Assembly: GCA_937893125.1 (NCBI GenBank)
Contig: CALBHW010000035.1
Span: 1-22,748, forward strand
Length of the DNA stretch: 22,748 nucleotides
Direction of reading: 5' to 3'
Origin: an uncultured Clostridia bacterium
Lineage (GTDB): Bacteria; Bacillota; Clostridia; Christensenellales; UBA1242
Part shown: one piece after another, positions 1 through 5,380 of the stretch
Numbering within the stretch: the stretch's first letter is position 1
Layout of the letters: each line of letters begins with the position of its first letter
Translations under genes and position numbers: made by a program
Notes under the pieces: model-generated
What the model was told of the DNA's origin: nothing
Databases searched by the model: none
What the model saw: only the letters and a program-made list of their open reading frames with translations

Positions 1-66
1 AATCTCAATTTAATCTCAATTTAATCTCAATTTAATCTCAATTTAATCTCAATTTAATCTCAATTT
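1..66. repeat. Tandem 11-bp repeat, six exact copies, cut by the left window edge
   Basis: The unit AATCTCAATTT repeats head to tail six times without a mismatch. From about 67 to 110 the pattern decays into related pieces such as TAATTTCAATC and TAATTCTAAAC. The array probably extends left of the window. There are no spacers, so it is not a CRISPR. The 11-bp period is close to one helical turn, so it could be curved DNA, or simply a slippage-prone microsatellite. No function is assigned. Confidence 0.95.
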
Positions 67-242
67 TAATTTCAATCTAATTCTAAACTTTAATCATAAT
101 CTAAGCCTAAATCAAAAATTACAAAATCAGAAATCTAAAAAAAATCAATTTTAAAAAAGTGAATTTATAAAAAGGTAAAAAGAGTAAAGTGGAGAAAAGT
201 AATTTAATTAAACAAGAAATCAATTTAAGGACACATAGAGCG

Positions 243-276
243 TTTTTAGGTCAAAAAGTGACAAATTTTGTGCCAA
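243..276 (-). repeat. Intergenic 34-bp element, copy A (after sigF)
   Basis: Read on the minus strand, the sequence right after the sigF stop codon is TTGGCAC, 12 variable bases, then TTTTTGACCTAAAAA. The same layout and spacing recur after ffh (17958-17991) and after yraN (22024-22056). The core can form a weak five-pair A-T stem with loop GACCT. No T-run follows it, so it is not a standard intrinsic terminator. Function unknown. Confidence 0.8.
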
Positions 277-1002
277 CTAGCCACCAAGTTTGGCACGCAT
301 TTTTTTAAGAATCTTGTTTTCAAGTCGACTTACTTGCACTTGTGAAACGCCTAAGATTTTTGCGACTTCGCTTTGTGTCTTGTCTCTATAAAACCTTAGG
401 AGAATAAGTTTTTTGTCCTTATTGTCGAGTGTTTTTATCATATCGGTCAAAACTATTCTATCAATTCTTTCATCGCTTTCGTCGCCCTTTGATAGCCTAT
501 CAAGCACCATTTGTCCAGACGCGGACTCTTTATCCAGCGAGTCGTAAATGGAAACTGGCATACGGGCGGATTCTAAAACGAACATCAATTCTTGCTCGTC
601 AATTTCAAAAACTTTTGACAATTCTTGAGTTGAAGGCGTTTCTTTGTTTTGCGCCTTACATTCGTCAATATATTTTTGAATTTGATAGTATCTACTTTTA
701 ATTGAGCGGGAAACTTTGATGCTTCCATCGTCGCGCAAGTATCTTTTTATTTCGCCTGCAATCATAGGGACGGCATAGGTGGAGAATTTTACATTGAATG
801 ACTCATCAAAATTATTTATCGCCTTCGTAAATCCGACGCATCCGAGTTGATACAAATCTTCGTACTCAACGCCTTTATTTTTATATCTTTTTACGATACT
901 TTTGACAAGCGGGGAGTTGTTTTCGATGAGTAAATTTTTAGCGTTTTCGTCGCCAGCCTTTGCTTTTTTAAGAAGGCTTAATGTTTCATCATATTCTAGC
1001 AT
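277..1002 (-). CDS. sigF: RNA polymerase sigma-F factor (forespore-specific)
   Basis: This 241-residue sigma-70-family protein directs RNA polymerase to early forespore genes during sporulation. Region 2 lies at about residues 25-95 (it includes the DLYQLGCVGF and FSTYAVPMIAGEIKRYLRD stretches), region 3 at about 96-155, and the region 4 helix-turn-helix at about 187-238 (QSEVAKILGVSQVQVSRLE). The length fits SigF/SigG/SigB-type factors, and its place as the last gene after spoIIAA and spoIIAB identifies it as SigF. The start is well supported by an AAAGGAAGG ribosome binding site six bases upstream. It lies 12 bases after the spoIIAB stop, so it is almost certainly co-transcribed and held inactive by SpoIIAB. 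The stop is followed at once by a copy of the 34-bp intergenic element. Confidence 0.95.
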   Translation of the reverse strand: MLEYDETLSLLKKAKAGDENAKNLLIENNSPLVKSIVKRYKNKGVEYEDLYQLGCVGFTKAINNFDESFNVKFSTYAVPMIAGEIKRYLRDDGSIKVSRSIKSRYYQIQKYIDECKAQNKETPSTQELSKVFEIDEQELMFVLESARMPVSIYDSLDKESASGQMVLDRLSKGDESDERIDRIVLTDMIKTLDNKDKKLILLRFYRDKTQSEVAKILGVSQVQVSRLENKILKKMRAKLGG

Positions 1003-1014
1003 TATAACCTTCCT

Positions 1015-1473
1015 TTAACCGAGTTTTTTCATCTTTTCATTTTCGCTCTCTATTTTTTTGGTTAGTTCAACCAAAACGCCCCCTGTTTTTTCGTTTTTAA
1101 CAGTTAAACTGTCCATAAAACTTTCCATAACTGTAAATCCCATTCCGCTTCGTTCTTCGTTTGGCTTAGTTGTGAAAAATGGTTGTTTTGCTTTTTCGAC
1201 ATCTTTTATTCCGACACCGTAGTCGCGAATTTCGATTTTGAGTAAATTTCCTTCAAAAATTGTAACTGAAAGCGTAACTTCGCCCTTTTTATCCGTTGGA
1301 TAGGCGTGAACAATACTATTTGTGACTGCTTCGGAAACTGCTGTTTTAATGTCGGTTAGTTCGTCCATTGTAGGGTTTAGTCCCAAGCAAAATCCAGCGA
1401 CTGACGCGCGCGCAAAAGATTCATTTTCGCTAATTGCTTTAAATTTAAGTTCCATTTTGTTAATTTCTTTCAT
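1015..1473 (-). CDS. spoIIAB: Anti-sigma-F factor and serine kinase SpoIIAB
   Basis: SpoIIAB binds sigma-F and blocks it. It also phosphorylates SpoIIAA with ATP, so the SpoIIAA phosphorylation state sets sigma-F activity. The 152-residue protein shows the GHKL ATPase boxes: the N box with Glu48 and Asn52 (EAVTNSIVHAY), the G1 box RDYGVGI (84-89), and the ATP-lid and G2 region TTKPNEERSGMGF (101-113). ESFAR at 18-22 matches the conserved N-terminal segment of the family. The first Met follows AAAGGAG at good spacing; Met7 is an alternative with no comparable site. The gene is third from the 3' end of the minus-strand operon's promoter-proximal side, between spoIIAA and sigF with 12-base gaps on both sides. 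Confidence 0.95.
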   Translation of the reverse strand: MKEINKMELKFKAISENESFARASVAGFCLGLNPTMDELTDIKTAVSEAVTNSIVHAYPTDKKGEVTLSVTIFEGNLLKIEIRDYGVGIKDVEKAKQPFFTTKPNEERSGMGFTVMESFMDSLTVKNEKTGGVLVELTKKIESENEKMKKLG

Positions 1474-1485
1474 TTTTTCTCTCCT

Positions 1486-1794
1486 TTAAGATATTTTTGG
1501 CATAATTTCGTATAGCCCAGTTAGTTTGAAAATTTTTTCAGCGTGGTAGGACGGATTAGAAATAAATATACTCACGCCCTTTGCTTTCATTTTTTTATAC
1601 CTGCCAATCAAAACTCCAATTCCTGTCGAGTCCATAAATTTCATTTCGCTTAGGTCTATGATAATTTGCCTTGAAATAGTTGACGCAAAAAGGTCGTCTA
1701 GTGTTTTGCTTGTATATTTTGCAGTATGCTCGTCGAGTTCGCCAATCAACATAACGTACAAGACATTGTTATAATTTCGGTACTTTATATCCAT
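1486..1794 (-). CDS. spoIIAA: Anti-anti-sigma factor SpoIIAA
   Basis: This STAS-domain protein of 102 residues releases sigma-F by capturing SpoIIAB when unphosphorylated. The phosphorylation loop FMDSTG (53-58) places the regulatory serine at Ser56, equivalent to Ser58 of Bacillus subtilis. GELDEHTA near the start and GIGVLIGRYK (58-67) are typical of the family. It is slightly shorter than the Bacillus protein (about 117 residues), missing only C-terminal sequence. The start has an AAGGAG site five to six bases upstream. It is the first gene of the three-gene operon, so the operon promoter should lie in 1795-2000, where no convincing sigma-H or sigma-A promoter could be pinned down on the minus strand. 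Confidence 0.95.
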   Translation of the reverse strand: MDIKYRNYNNVLYVMLIGELDEHTAKYTSKTLDDLFASTISRQIIIDLSEMKFMDSTGIGVLIGRYKKMKAKGVSIFISNPSYHAEKIFKLTGLYEIMPKIS

Positions 1795-1843
1795 TTTTTG
1801 CTCCTTTTTTTAAATATTGTTTAATTTTTTACCAAAAATCGAA

Positions 1844-1862
1844 TTTTGATAGGTTATCAAAA
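1844..1862. promoter_or_regulatory. Short palindrome upstream of spoIIAA (possible operator)
   Basis: TTTTGATA and TATCAAAA form a perfect eight-base inverted repeat around GGT, about 50-70 bases upstream of the spoIIAA start. Its size fits a regulator binding site or a leader hairpin. No regulator is identified, and AT-rich DNA yields such repeats by chance. Confidence 0.3.
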
Positions 1863-1909
1863 CTTCTATAAATAGGATAAAGTATTTTTGAAGGGGGGGA
1901 ATAGAAAAG

Positions 1910-1918
1910 ATTGTCAAA
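1910..1918. promoter_or_regulatory. Possible Spo0A box upstream of spoIIA
   Basis: ATTGTCAAA matches the Spo0A consensus TTTGTCRAA at eight of nine positions and lies about 115 bases upstream of spoIIAA, an operon that Spo0A activates in Bacillus. The complementary strand reads TTGACA, so a -35 element is an alternative reading. Confidence 0.3.
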
Positions 1919-2125
1919 TTTTGTCTTTTTAGACATAAAGTGAGAGGTAAGGTATAGATAGTAAAAAAGTTATGTTAAATGACATTTTATTTCTAAAGTA
2001 AAGACTATAAAATCAAAAGCGGAGAAAAAATAGGGTGTAGACTTCGTGAAAATCGTTATAAACAGGGCAAAATTTTAGGTCAAAAAAAATTTTTTAAAAA
2101 AAATAAAAAAAATCATAAAAAATTG

Positions 2126-2154
2126 TTGACTTTTCTTTTATATTATTGTAAGAT
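2126..2154 (+). promoter_or_regulatory. Promoter of the tRNA operon
   Basis: TTGACT (2126-2131) and TAAGAT (2149-2154) are separated by 17 bases, a near-consensus housekeeping promoter. The predicted transcript start, near 2161, falls about ten bases before the first tRNA. Confidence 0.75.
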
Positions 2155-2160
2155 TTAAGA

Positions 2161-2257
2161 GCATTTATTAGCGGGGTGTGGCGTAGTTGGTAGCGCACGT
2201 GGTTTGGGACCATGGGGCCGGGAGTTCGAGTCTCTCCACCCCGACCACAATAAATGC
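2161..2257 (+). repeat. Inverted repeat flanking the tRNA-Pro gene
   Basis: GCATTTATT (2161-2169) and AATAAATGC (2249-2257) are perfect nine-base complements on either side of tRNA-Pro. In the precursor they would extend the acceptor stem beyond two bulged leader bases and one trailing base. This may help define or delay processing at both ends. The 5' arm would begin at the predicted transcript start. Confidence 0.7.
2172..2247 (+). tRNA. tRNA-Pro (anticodon TGG)
   Basis: A full cloverleaf is visible. The acceptor arm CGGGGTG pairs with CACCCCG, and the anticodon loop TTTGGGA sits between CGTGG and CCATG, giving anticodon TGG. The T-loop is GTTCGAGTC, the discriminator is A, and CCA is encoded. 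The 5' C of the acceptor stem is typical of tRNA-Pro. First gene of the operon. Confidence 0.97.
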
Positions 2258-2262
2258 AAAAG

Positions 2263-2339
2263 GGGCCTTTAGCTCAGTTGGTTAGAGCAACCGGCTCATA
2301 ACCGGTCGGTCCGGGGTTCAAGTCCCTGAAGGCCCACCA
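2263..2339 (+). tRNA. tRNA with CAT anticodon (elongator Met or Ile2)
   Basis: The acceptor stem GGGCCTT pairs with AAGGCCC. The anticodon stem ACCGG/CCGGT encloses loop CTCATAA with anticodon CAT. The T-arm holds GGTTCAAGTCC and CCA is encoded. A fully paired first acceptor position excludes initiator tRNA. CAT may read AUG, or AUA if C34 is converted to lysidine by TilS. The acceptor and D-arm resemble my recollection of Bacillus tRNA-Ile2, but this is not decided from the sequence. Confidence 0.95.
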
Positions 2340-2350
2340 AAGTTTCTTTC

Positions 2351-2485
2351 GCGGGTTTGCGGTTGCTTTGGGTTTACATATGGCTTGGTAGTTCAGTTGG
2401 TTAGAACGCCGCCCTGTCACGGCGGAGGTCGAGAGTTCGAGTCTCTTCCAAGTCGCCATTACGATTTTTATAATCGTAAACCCGC
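2351..2485 (+). repeat. Complementary spacers flanking tRNA-Asp, with an alternative local hairpin
   Basis: The spacer before tRNA-Asp has GCGGGTTT (2351-2358) and GGGTTTAC (2370-2377). The spacer after it carries GTAAACCCGC (2476-2485), which can pair with either. The downstream spacer can instead fold on itself: TTACGATT (2459-2466) pairs perfectly with AATCGTAA (2472-2479) around a five-base loop. The two folds share 2476-2479 and exclude each other, so they could act as alternative processing structures. Confidence 0.6.
2382..2458 (+). tRNA. tRNA-Asp (anticodon GTC)
   Basis: The acceptor arm GGCTTGG pairs with CCAAGTC with one G-T wobble. The anticodon stem CCGCC/GGCGG holds loop CTGTCAC, anticodon GTC. 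The discriminator is G, as expected for tRNA-Asp, and CCA is encoded. Confidence 0.97.
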
Positions 2486-2487
2486 AG

Positions 2488-2563
2488 GCCTTGGTAGCTC
2501 AGTCGGTAGAGCAGGGGACTGAAAATCCCCGTGTCGGTGGTTCGATTCCGCCCCAAGGCACCA
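2488..2563 (+). tRNA. tRNA-Phe (anticodon GAA)
   Basis: The acceptor stem GCCTTGG pairs with CCAAGGC. The anticodon stem GGGGA/TCCCC holds loop CTGAAAA, anticodon GAA. The T-loop is GTTCGATTC, the discriminator is A, and CCA is encoded. Confidence 0.97.
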
Positions 2564-2577
2564 AACGGTTTATATAT

Positions 2578-2652
2578 GCTAGTGTGGCTCAATGGTAGAG
2601 CAGCTGATTTGTAATCAGCCGGTTGTTGGTTCGATTCCGACCACTAGCTCCA
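2578..2652 (+). tRNA. tRNA-Thr (anticodon TGT)
   Basis: The acceptor stem GCTAGTG pairs with CACTAGC. The anticodon stem GCTGA/TCAGC holds loop TTTGTAA, anticodon TGT. The T-loop is GTTCGATTC, the discriminator is T, and CCA is encoded. The large spacer hairpin begins at the very next base. Confidence 0.96.
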
Positions 2653-2716
2653 GTCGCAGTAGCCTTCCACCCAGTATAATGTCCATCAGGATGTTATATC
2701 CACCAGCTACTGCGAC
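2653..2716 (+). other. Large two-part hairpin between tRNA-Thr and tRNA-Tyr
   Basis: The outer stem is a perfect 11-base inverted repeat: GTCGCAGTAGC (2653-2663) and GCTACTGCGAC (2706-2716). Inside, TATAA (2675-2679) pairs with TTATA (2694-2698) and TCC (2682-2684) with GGA (2689-2691) around an ATCA loop. An asymmetric internal loop of 11 and 7 bases separates the stems, and both sides contain CCACC. The element starts right after the CCA of tRNA-Thr and ends four bases before tRNA-Tyr. No T-run follows, so it is not a terminator. It may be a processing signal, a small stable RNA or a small mobile insertion; function unknown. Confidence 0.85.
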
Positions 2717-2720
2717 ATTT

Positions 2721-2805
2721 GGGTAGGTTGCAGAGCGGTCAAATGCAACGGACTGTAAATCCGTCGGCTAAGCCTTCGATGGTTCGAATCCATCCCTGCC
2801 CACCA
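2721..2805 (+). tRNA. tRNA-Tyr (anticodon GTA)
   Basis: This class II tRNA is 85 bases long. The acceptor stem GGGTAGG pairs with CCTGCCC with one T-G wobble. The anticodon stem ACGGA/TCCGT holds loop CTGTAAA, anticodon GTA. A long variable arm follows (about 2765-2779), and the discriminator A and CCA are encoded. Last gene of the tRNA operon. Confidence 0.96.
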
Positions 2806-2822
2806 AGTGGAATGAAAAAGGA

Positions 2823-2846
2823 GTCTTTCATATGAAAGGCTTTTTT
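2823..2846 (+). terminator. Intrinsic terminator of the tRNA operon
   Basis: GTCTTTC pairs with GAAAGGC (one wobble) around ATAT and is followed by six Ts. The flanking AATGAAAAAG and CTTTTTTCATT can extend the stem. It lies 18 bases after tRNA-Tyr. Confidence 0.85.
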
Positions 2847-2887
2847 CATTTAGGCAAACTTTTCTTTAAAAAGTCGCTTAAAAACCA

Positions 2888-2916
2888 TTGACAACTAGGC
2901 AAAAAACTTGTATTAT
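2888..2916 (+). promoter_or_regulatory. Strong promoter of the DUF177-rpmF operon
   Basis: TTGACA (2888-2893), a 17-base spacer and TATTAT (2911-2916) make a near-perfect sigma-A promoter. The -10 element ends only nine bases before the ATG at 2926, so transcripts should begin at about 2922-2924, almost at the start codon. Confidence 0.85.
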
Positions 2917-2925
2917 AGTTATGCT

Positions 2926-3435
2926 ATGTTGTTGAATATTCTTAAAGCGAAGGCTAACGAAGGCGTTGAGCAACCATTTGAAATTTCGTGTGCGCTTGAA
3001 CAAGATGTTTTGGCGGATAGAAATTGCAAGCCCATAAGCGATGTAAAGGTCGCAGGGACGATGAAGTATCTCAATGACCACCTATATCTTGATGCAAAGG
3101 CTATGGTGAAACTTCTTTGCTTGTGCGACAACTGTGGCACCGAGTTTGAAAAAGATTTTGAGTTTGATATTGACGAAAACTTTGTAGAAAGTTATGACTC
3201 GCACGATAGCGAAGATTATCTTATTTTGCAAGGTTGCGTCAATTTAGATGAACCACTTTTAGACAACTTGCTTCTTAAACTTTCCAGTAGACTTCTTTGC
3301 AAAGAAGATTGTAAGGGATTGTGTTCCGTTTGCGGAAAAAATAAAAACCTTTACACTTGTAATTGCGAGGAAATAGAAAAAGAATTGGAAAGGCAAGAAG
3401 AAAATCCGTTTAGTAAAATAAAAAATAGGAGATAG
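2926..3435 (+). CDS. DUF177 (YceD/YlbN-like) protein
   Basis: This 169-residue protein belongs to the YceD/DUF177 family, which is almost always encoded next to rpmF. It is linked to ribosomal RNA or ribosome metabolism, with no settled biochemical role. The cysteine pattern supports the call: CDNC at 67-70 and a C-terminal cluster (Cys125, Cys129, Cys133, Cys136, Cys145, Cys147) in the family-typical form CKGLCSVCG. The N terminus MLLNILKAKANEGVEQPFEI lines up with the family start, which favours ATG at 2926. A TTG at 2908 is also in frame but lies inside the promoter spacer. There is no ribosome binding site between the predicted transcript start and this ATG, suggesting a leaderless or nearly leaderless message. 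rpmF follows after five bases. Confidence 0.85.
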   Translation: MLLNILKAKANEGVEQPFEISCALEQDVLADRNCKPISDVKVAGTMKYLNDHLYLDAKAMVKLLCLCDNCGTEFEKDFEFDIDENFVESYDSHDSEDYLILQGCVNLDEPLLDNLLLKLSSRLLCKEDCKGLCSVCGKNKNLYTCNCEEIEKELERQEENPFSKIKNRR

Positions 3436-3440
3436 ATAAA

Positions 3441-3638
3441 ATGGCAGTACCAAAGGGAAAGGTAAGTAAAGCAAGAAGAGATAGCAGAAAAGCTAATTGG
3501 ACAGCAACCGCTCCAACACTTGTTTCATGCCCACATTGCAAGGCTTCAATCCGTCCACACACAGTTTGCAAAGAGTGTGGCTATTATGACGGAAGAGAAG
3601 TTGTCGCAAAAAAGAGCAAAGAAAAAGAAAGCAAGTAA
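3441..3638 (+). CDS. rpmF: 50S ribosomal protein L32
   Basis: L32 is a small zinc-ribbon protein of the large ribosomal subunit. The 65-residue product starts with the conserved MAVPKGKVSKARRDSRKANW. It has four zinc-binding cysteines, Cys30, Cys33, Cys43 and Cys46, so it is the zinc-containing (C+) form. The C terminus is a lysine-rich tail slightly longer than usual. AGGAGA precedes the ATG by eight bases, and the gene ends 25 bases before a strong intrinsic terminator. It is co-transcribed with the upstream DUF177 gene, the common arrangement. Confidence 0.97.
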   Translation: MAVPKGKVSKARRDSRKANWTATAPTLVSCPHCKASIRPHTVCKECGYYDGREVVAKKSKEKESK

Positions 3639-3663
3639 TTTATAGAGCAAACTAAGAAAAAAT

Positions 3664-3694
3664 GGGGGAGAATTGTAAATTCTTCTCCTTTTTT
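3664..3694 (+). terminator. Intrinsic terminator after rpmF
   Basis: GGGGGAGAATT pairs with AATTCTTCTCC (11 pairs, two G-T) around GTA and is followed by six Ts. It closes the DUF177-rpmF operon. Confidence 0.92.
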
Positions 3695-3719
3695 GAATTA
3701 TATGGTTTTAGTTTATAAT
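3691..3719 (+). promoter_or_regulatory. Possible promoter of the PepD-like gene
   Basis: TATAAT at 3714-3719 is a perfect -10 box. The -35 at 17 bases is only TTTTGA (3691-3696) and overlaps the T-run of the preceding terminator. TTGACC at 3743-3748 is another -35 candidate but lacks a good -10. Confidence 0.35.
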
Positions 3720-3848
3720 GGCGTGTTATATTGCTAAAAAGTTGACCTTTTTTACAAATTAAACTCTTAAAGACATTTTGTGAGCGTAAATCCTCAAATT
3801 GTTTTTAAATTTTGCTCTAATTTCTATATTTTAAAGATAGGGATTTTT

Positions 3849-5177
3849 ATGGAAAACTTAGAAGAAAAAAGTGTTTATCAATATTTTGATGAGTTATTTC
3901 ACGCAAAAGTTGTTGGGGATGAAGAAGAGAGCCTCCAAAATTATTTGATGGCTTTTGCAAAACAAAACGGGCTCAAATTTTCTATTGACCAAGTGTCAAA
4001 TGTCGTAATAAAAGACGAGGGTGAAGAAGAAAAAACGACTCTTCTTGTTCGCCTTGATTTTTGTGTGCGAAGTCCAGAAAAAAAATGGTTTGACTTTAAT
4101 TTTTGGAGTGGAAAACTTGTTCGTAATGGAGACTTCGTCTTGTCAAATCGCGCTCCACTTTGCGCGAAAAGTTTAGGGGGCGTTGCTATTGCATTGCACG
4201 CTCTTAAAAGTTGCAAAAAAATTCAAGCGGTCTTTATTTTTAAAAAAGTTGCGGGAGTTTATAAAATCTTTGAAGGCAAGACTTTTAACTCTTCAAAAAT
4301 TATTGAACTAACTGCAAACGAAAAAGAAGGCGTTTTTTTGTCGTCTCCTACAACTTTTAAATGTGTTGCAAAATGTTCTAACGACAAATATTTTTTGACA
4401 AATTCCTTTGAATTAAAGACTTTTAAGCTTACAATCTATGAGAATGAAAAGTCAAAAAATAATTTAGGTCTAAAACTTTTGGTCGACCTTTTGAGTAAAA
4501 TTGGAGACGCTAAAATCAACAGCTTCTATAGCGGATATGTTTTTAATAACGAATACAAAAACGAAATAACTTTTACAAGTTTTATGCCACTTTTAGAATT
4601 AAAAAGGCTTGTAAAATTTTACTATGAGCAAAACAAAAAGTTTTATCCAAGCTTACTTCTAAAATGCACACGACAAATCAATCAGACACTTGTTTTGTCA
4701 AGCAATACAATTGCAAATTTTGTAGCAACTTTTAAGCAAGGAATAATAAATCTTGACGATAATCAAACGGTTTTTTCTAGACTCGTCGATGTAAATTCCA
4801 ATAGTGGCTTTGTCAATTTTGACCTTTTGTCAAACAACTTAAAGACACTAAAAACGCAATTCGAGAATATAAAAGACAACGCGAAACTAAGCAACATTGA
4901 ATGTGTTTGCTATGACGAAATTTCGGGTTTTACAAATAAAGATTCAACGCTTTTAGATGAAATGAACAAGGCAAATCCTTCTCTTCATAGGGACGCATCA
5001 GAATATGAATTAACAAGCGATATTGGAGAAGCCTTGAAAAGGAGTAAAAAGATGAACGCTTTGATTTTATCTTTTCAAGTGGAAAATATAGGCTTGCCTG
5101 ATGAAAAATTGAATTTTTCTTCGCTCGTAAACACATCTTTTTATGTGGAAAACTATATAAAAAGTTTAATCAAATAG
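3849..5177 (+). CDS. PepD-like M20 family protein with the metal-binding residues lost (predicted pseudoenzyme)
   Basis: The 442-residue product follows the architecture of clostridial PepD (Xaa-His dipeptidase, family M20) end to end, from the opening EEKSVYQYFDEL to a C-terminal GLPDEKLNFSS that matches the family's HSPDERVNI region. By my recalled alignment every metal-binding motif is altered: GHMD reads VRLD (67-70; ligand His to Arg68), LGADN reads LCAKS (104-108; bridging Asp to Lys107), EEETG reads KKVAG (132-136), the IDSEEEG Asp is lost near 155-156, and the HAGLECG His is absent. It is therefore unlikely to be a peptidase. The frame is intact, with neighbour-like codon use, so it looks selected rather than decaying. 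ATG 3849 is chosen because family homology begins there, with AGGG upstream; an in-frame GTG at 3780 adds 23 unlike residues. Its role is unknown. It is a single-gene unit between two terminators. Confidence 0.7.
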   Translation: MENLEEKSVYQYFDELFHAKVVGDEEESLQNYLMAFAKQNGLKFSIDQVSNVVIKDEGEEEKTTLLVRLDFCVRSPEKKWFDFNFWSGKLVRNGDFVLSNRAPLCAKSLGGVAIALHALKSCKKIQAVFIFKKVAGVYKIFEGKTFNSSKIIELTANEKEGVFLSSPTTFKCVAKCSNDKYFLTNSFELKTFKLTIYENEKSKNNLGLKLLVDLLSKIGDAKINSFYSGYVFNNEYKNEITFTSFMPLLELKRLVKFYYEQNKKFYPSLLLKCTRQINQTLVLSSNTIANFVATFKQGIINLDDNQTVFSRLVDVNSNSGFVNFDLLSNNLKTLKTQFENIKDNAKLSNIECVCYDEISGFTNKDSTLLDEMNKANPSLHRDASEYELTSDIGEALKRSKKMNALILSFQVENIGLPDEKLNFSSLVNTSFYVENYIKSLIK

Positions 5178-5278
5178 CTATAAACTAGAAAATTATTAAA
5201 ATTTTTTGATTTTTTAGTTTTTAATAAAAGTAAAAATTAAAGATATAACACAATTTTTTGTAACTAAATTAAGATTTT

Positions 5279-5311
5279 AAAACAAGGCTCAAAAATGGGT
5301 CTTGTTTTTTT
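5279..5311 (+). terminator. Intrinsic terminator after the PepD-like gene
   Basis: AAAACAAG (5279-5286) pairs with CTTGTTTT (5301-5308), and four further inner pairs including wobbles enclose loop AAAAAT. The T-run continues to 5311. Confidence 0.85.
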
Positions 5312-5337
5312 GTAAATAAGTAACACTTTTTGATAAT
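5310..5337 (+). promoter_or_regulatory. Possible asd promoter
   Basis: TTGTAA (5310-5315) and GATAAT (5332-5337) are separated by 16 bases, directly after the terminator. TACAAT at 5345-5350 is another -10 candidate without a good -35. Confidence 0.35.
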
Positions 5338-5380
5338 AGGCGAATACAATCTTTTGTGAGACTTTCTTAAAGGAGTTAAA

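Larger units (their letters stand above)
1795..2125. other. Divergent intergenic region between spoIIA and the tRNA operon
   Basis: These 331 bases separate the minus-strand spoIIA operon from the plus-strand tRNA operon. They hold no convincing ORF. Visible items are a short palindrome at 1844-1862, a Spo0A-box-like sequence at 1910-1918, a small hairpin (TGTCT at 1922-1926 with AGACA at 1931-1935), a run of seven Gs near 1893, and the core of the recurring intergenic element at 2072-2086 (minus strand, 14 of 15 matches). Confidence 0.7.

Noticed and set aside
1..110. CRISPR array
   Set aside because: The 11-bp units abut directly, with no spacers and no cas genes.
2274..2592. Overlapping minus-strand ORFs across the tRNA genes
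   Set aside because: They are antisense translations of tRNA-Met/Ile, tRNA-Asp and tRNA-Phe, a well-known source of false proteins, with no ribosome binding sites.
3780..3848. Upstream GTG start adding 23 residues to the PepD-like protein
   Set aside because: There is no ribosome binding site, the added residues do not resemble the family, and homology starts at the ATG at 3849.
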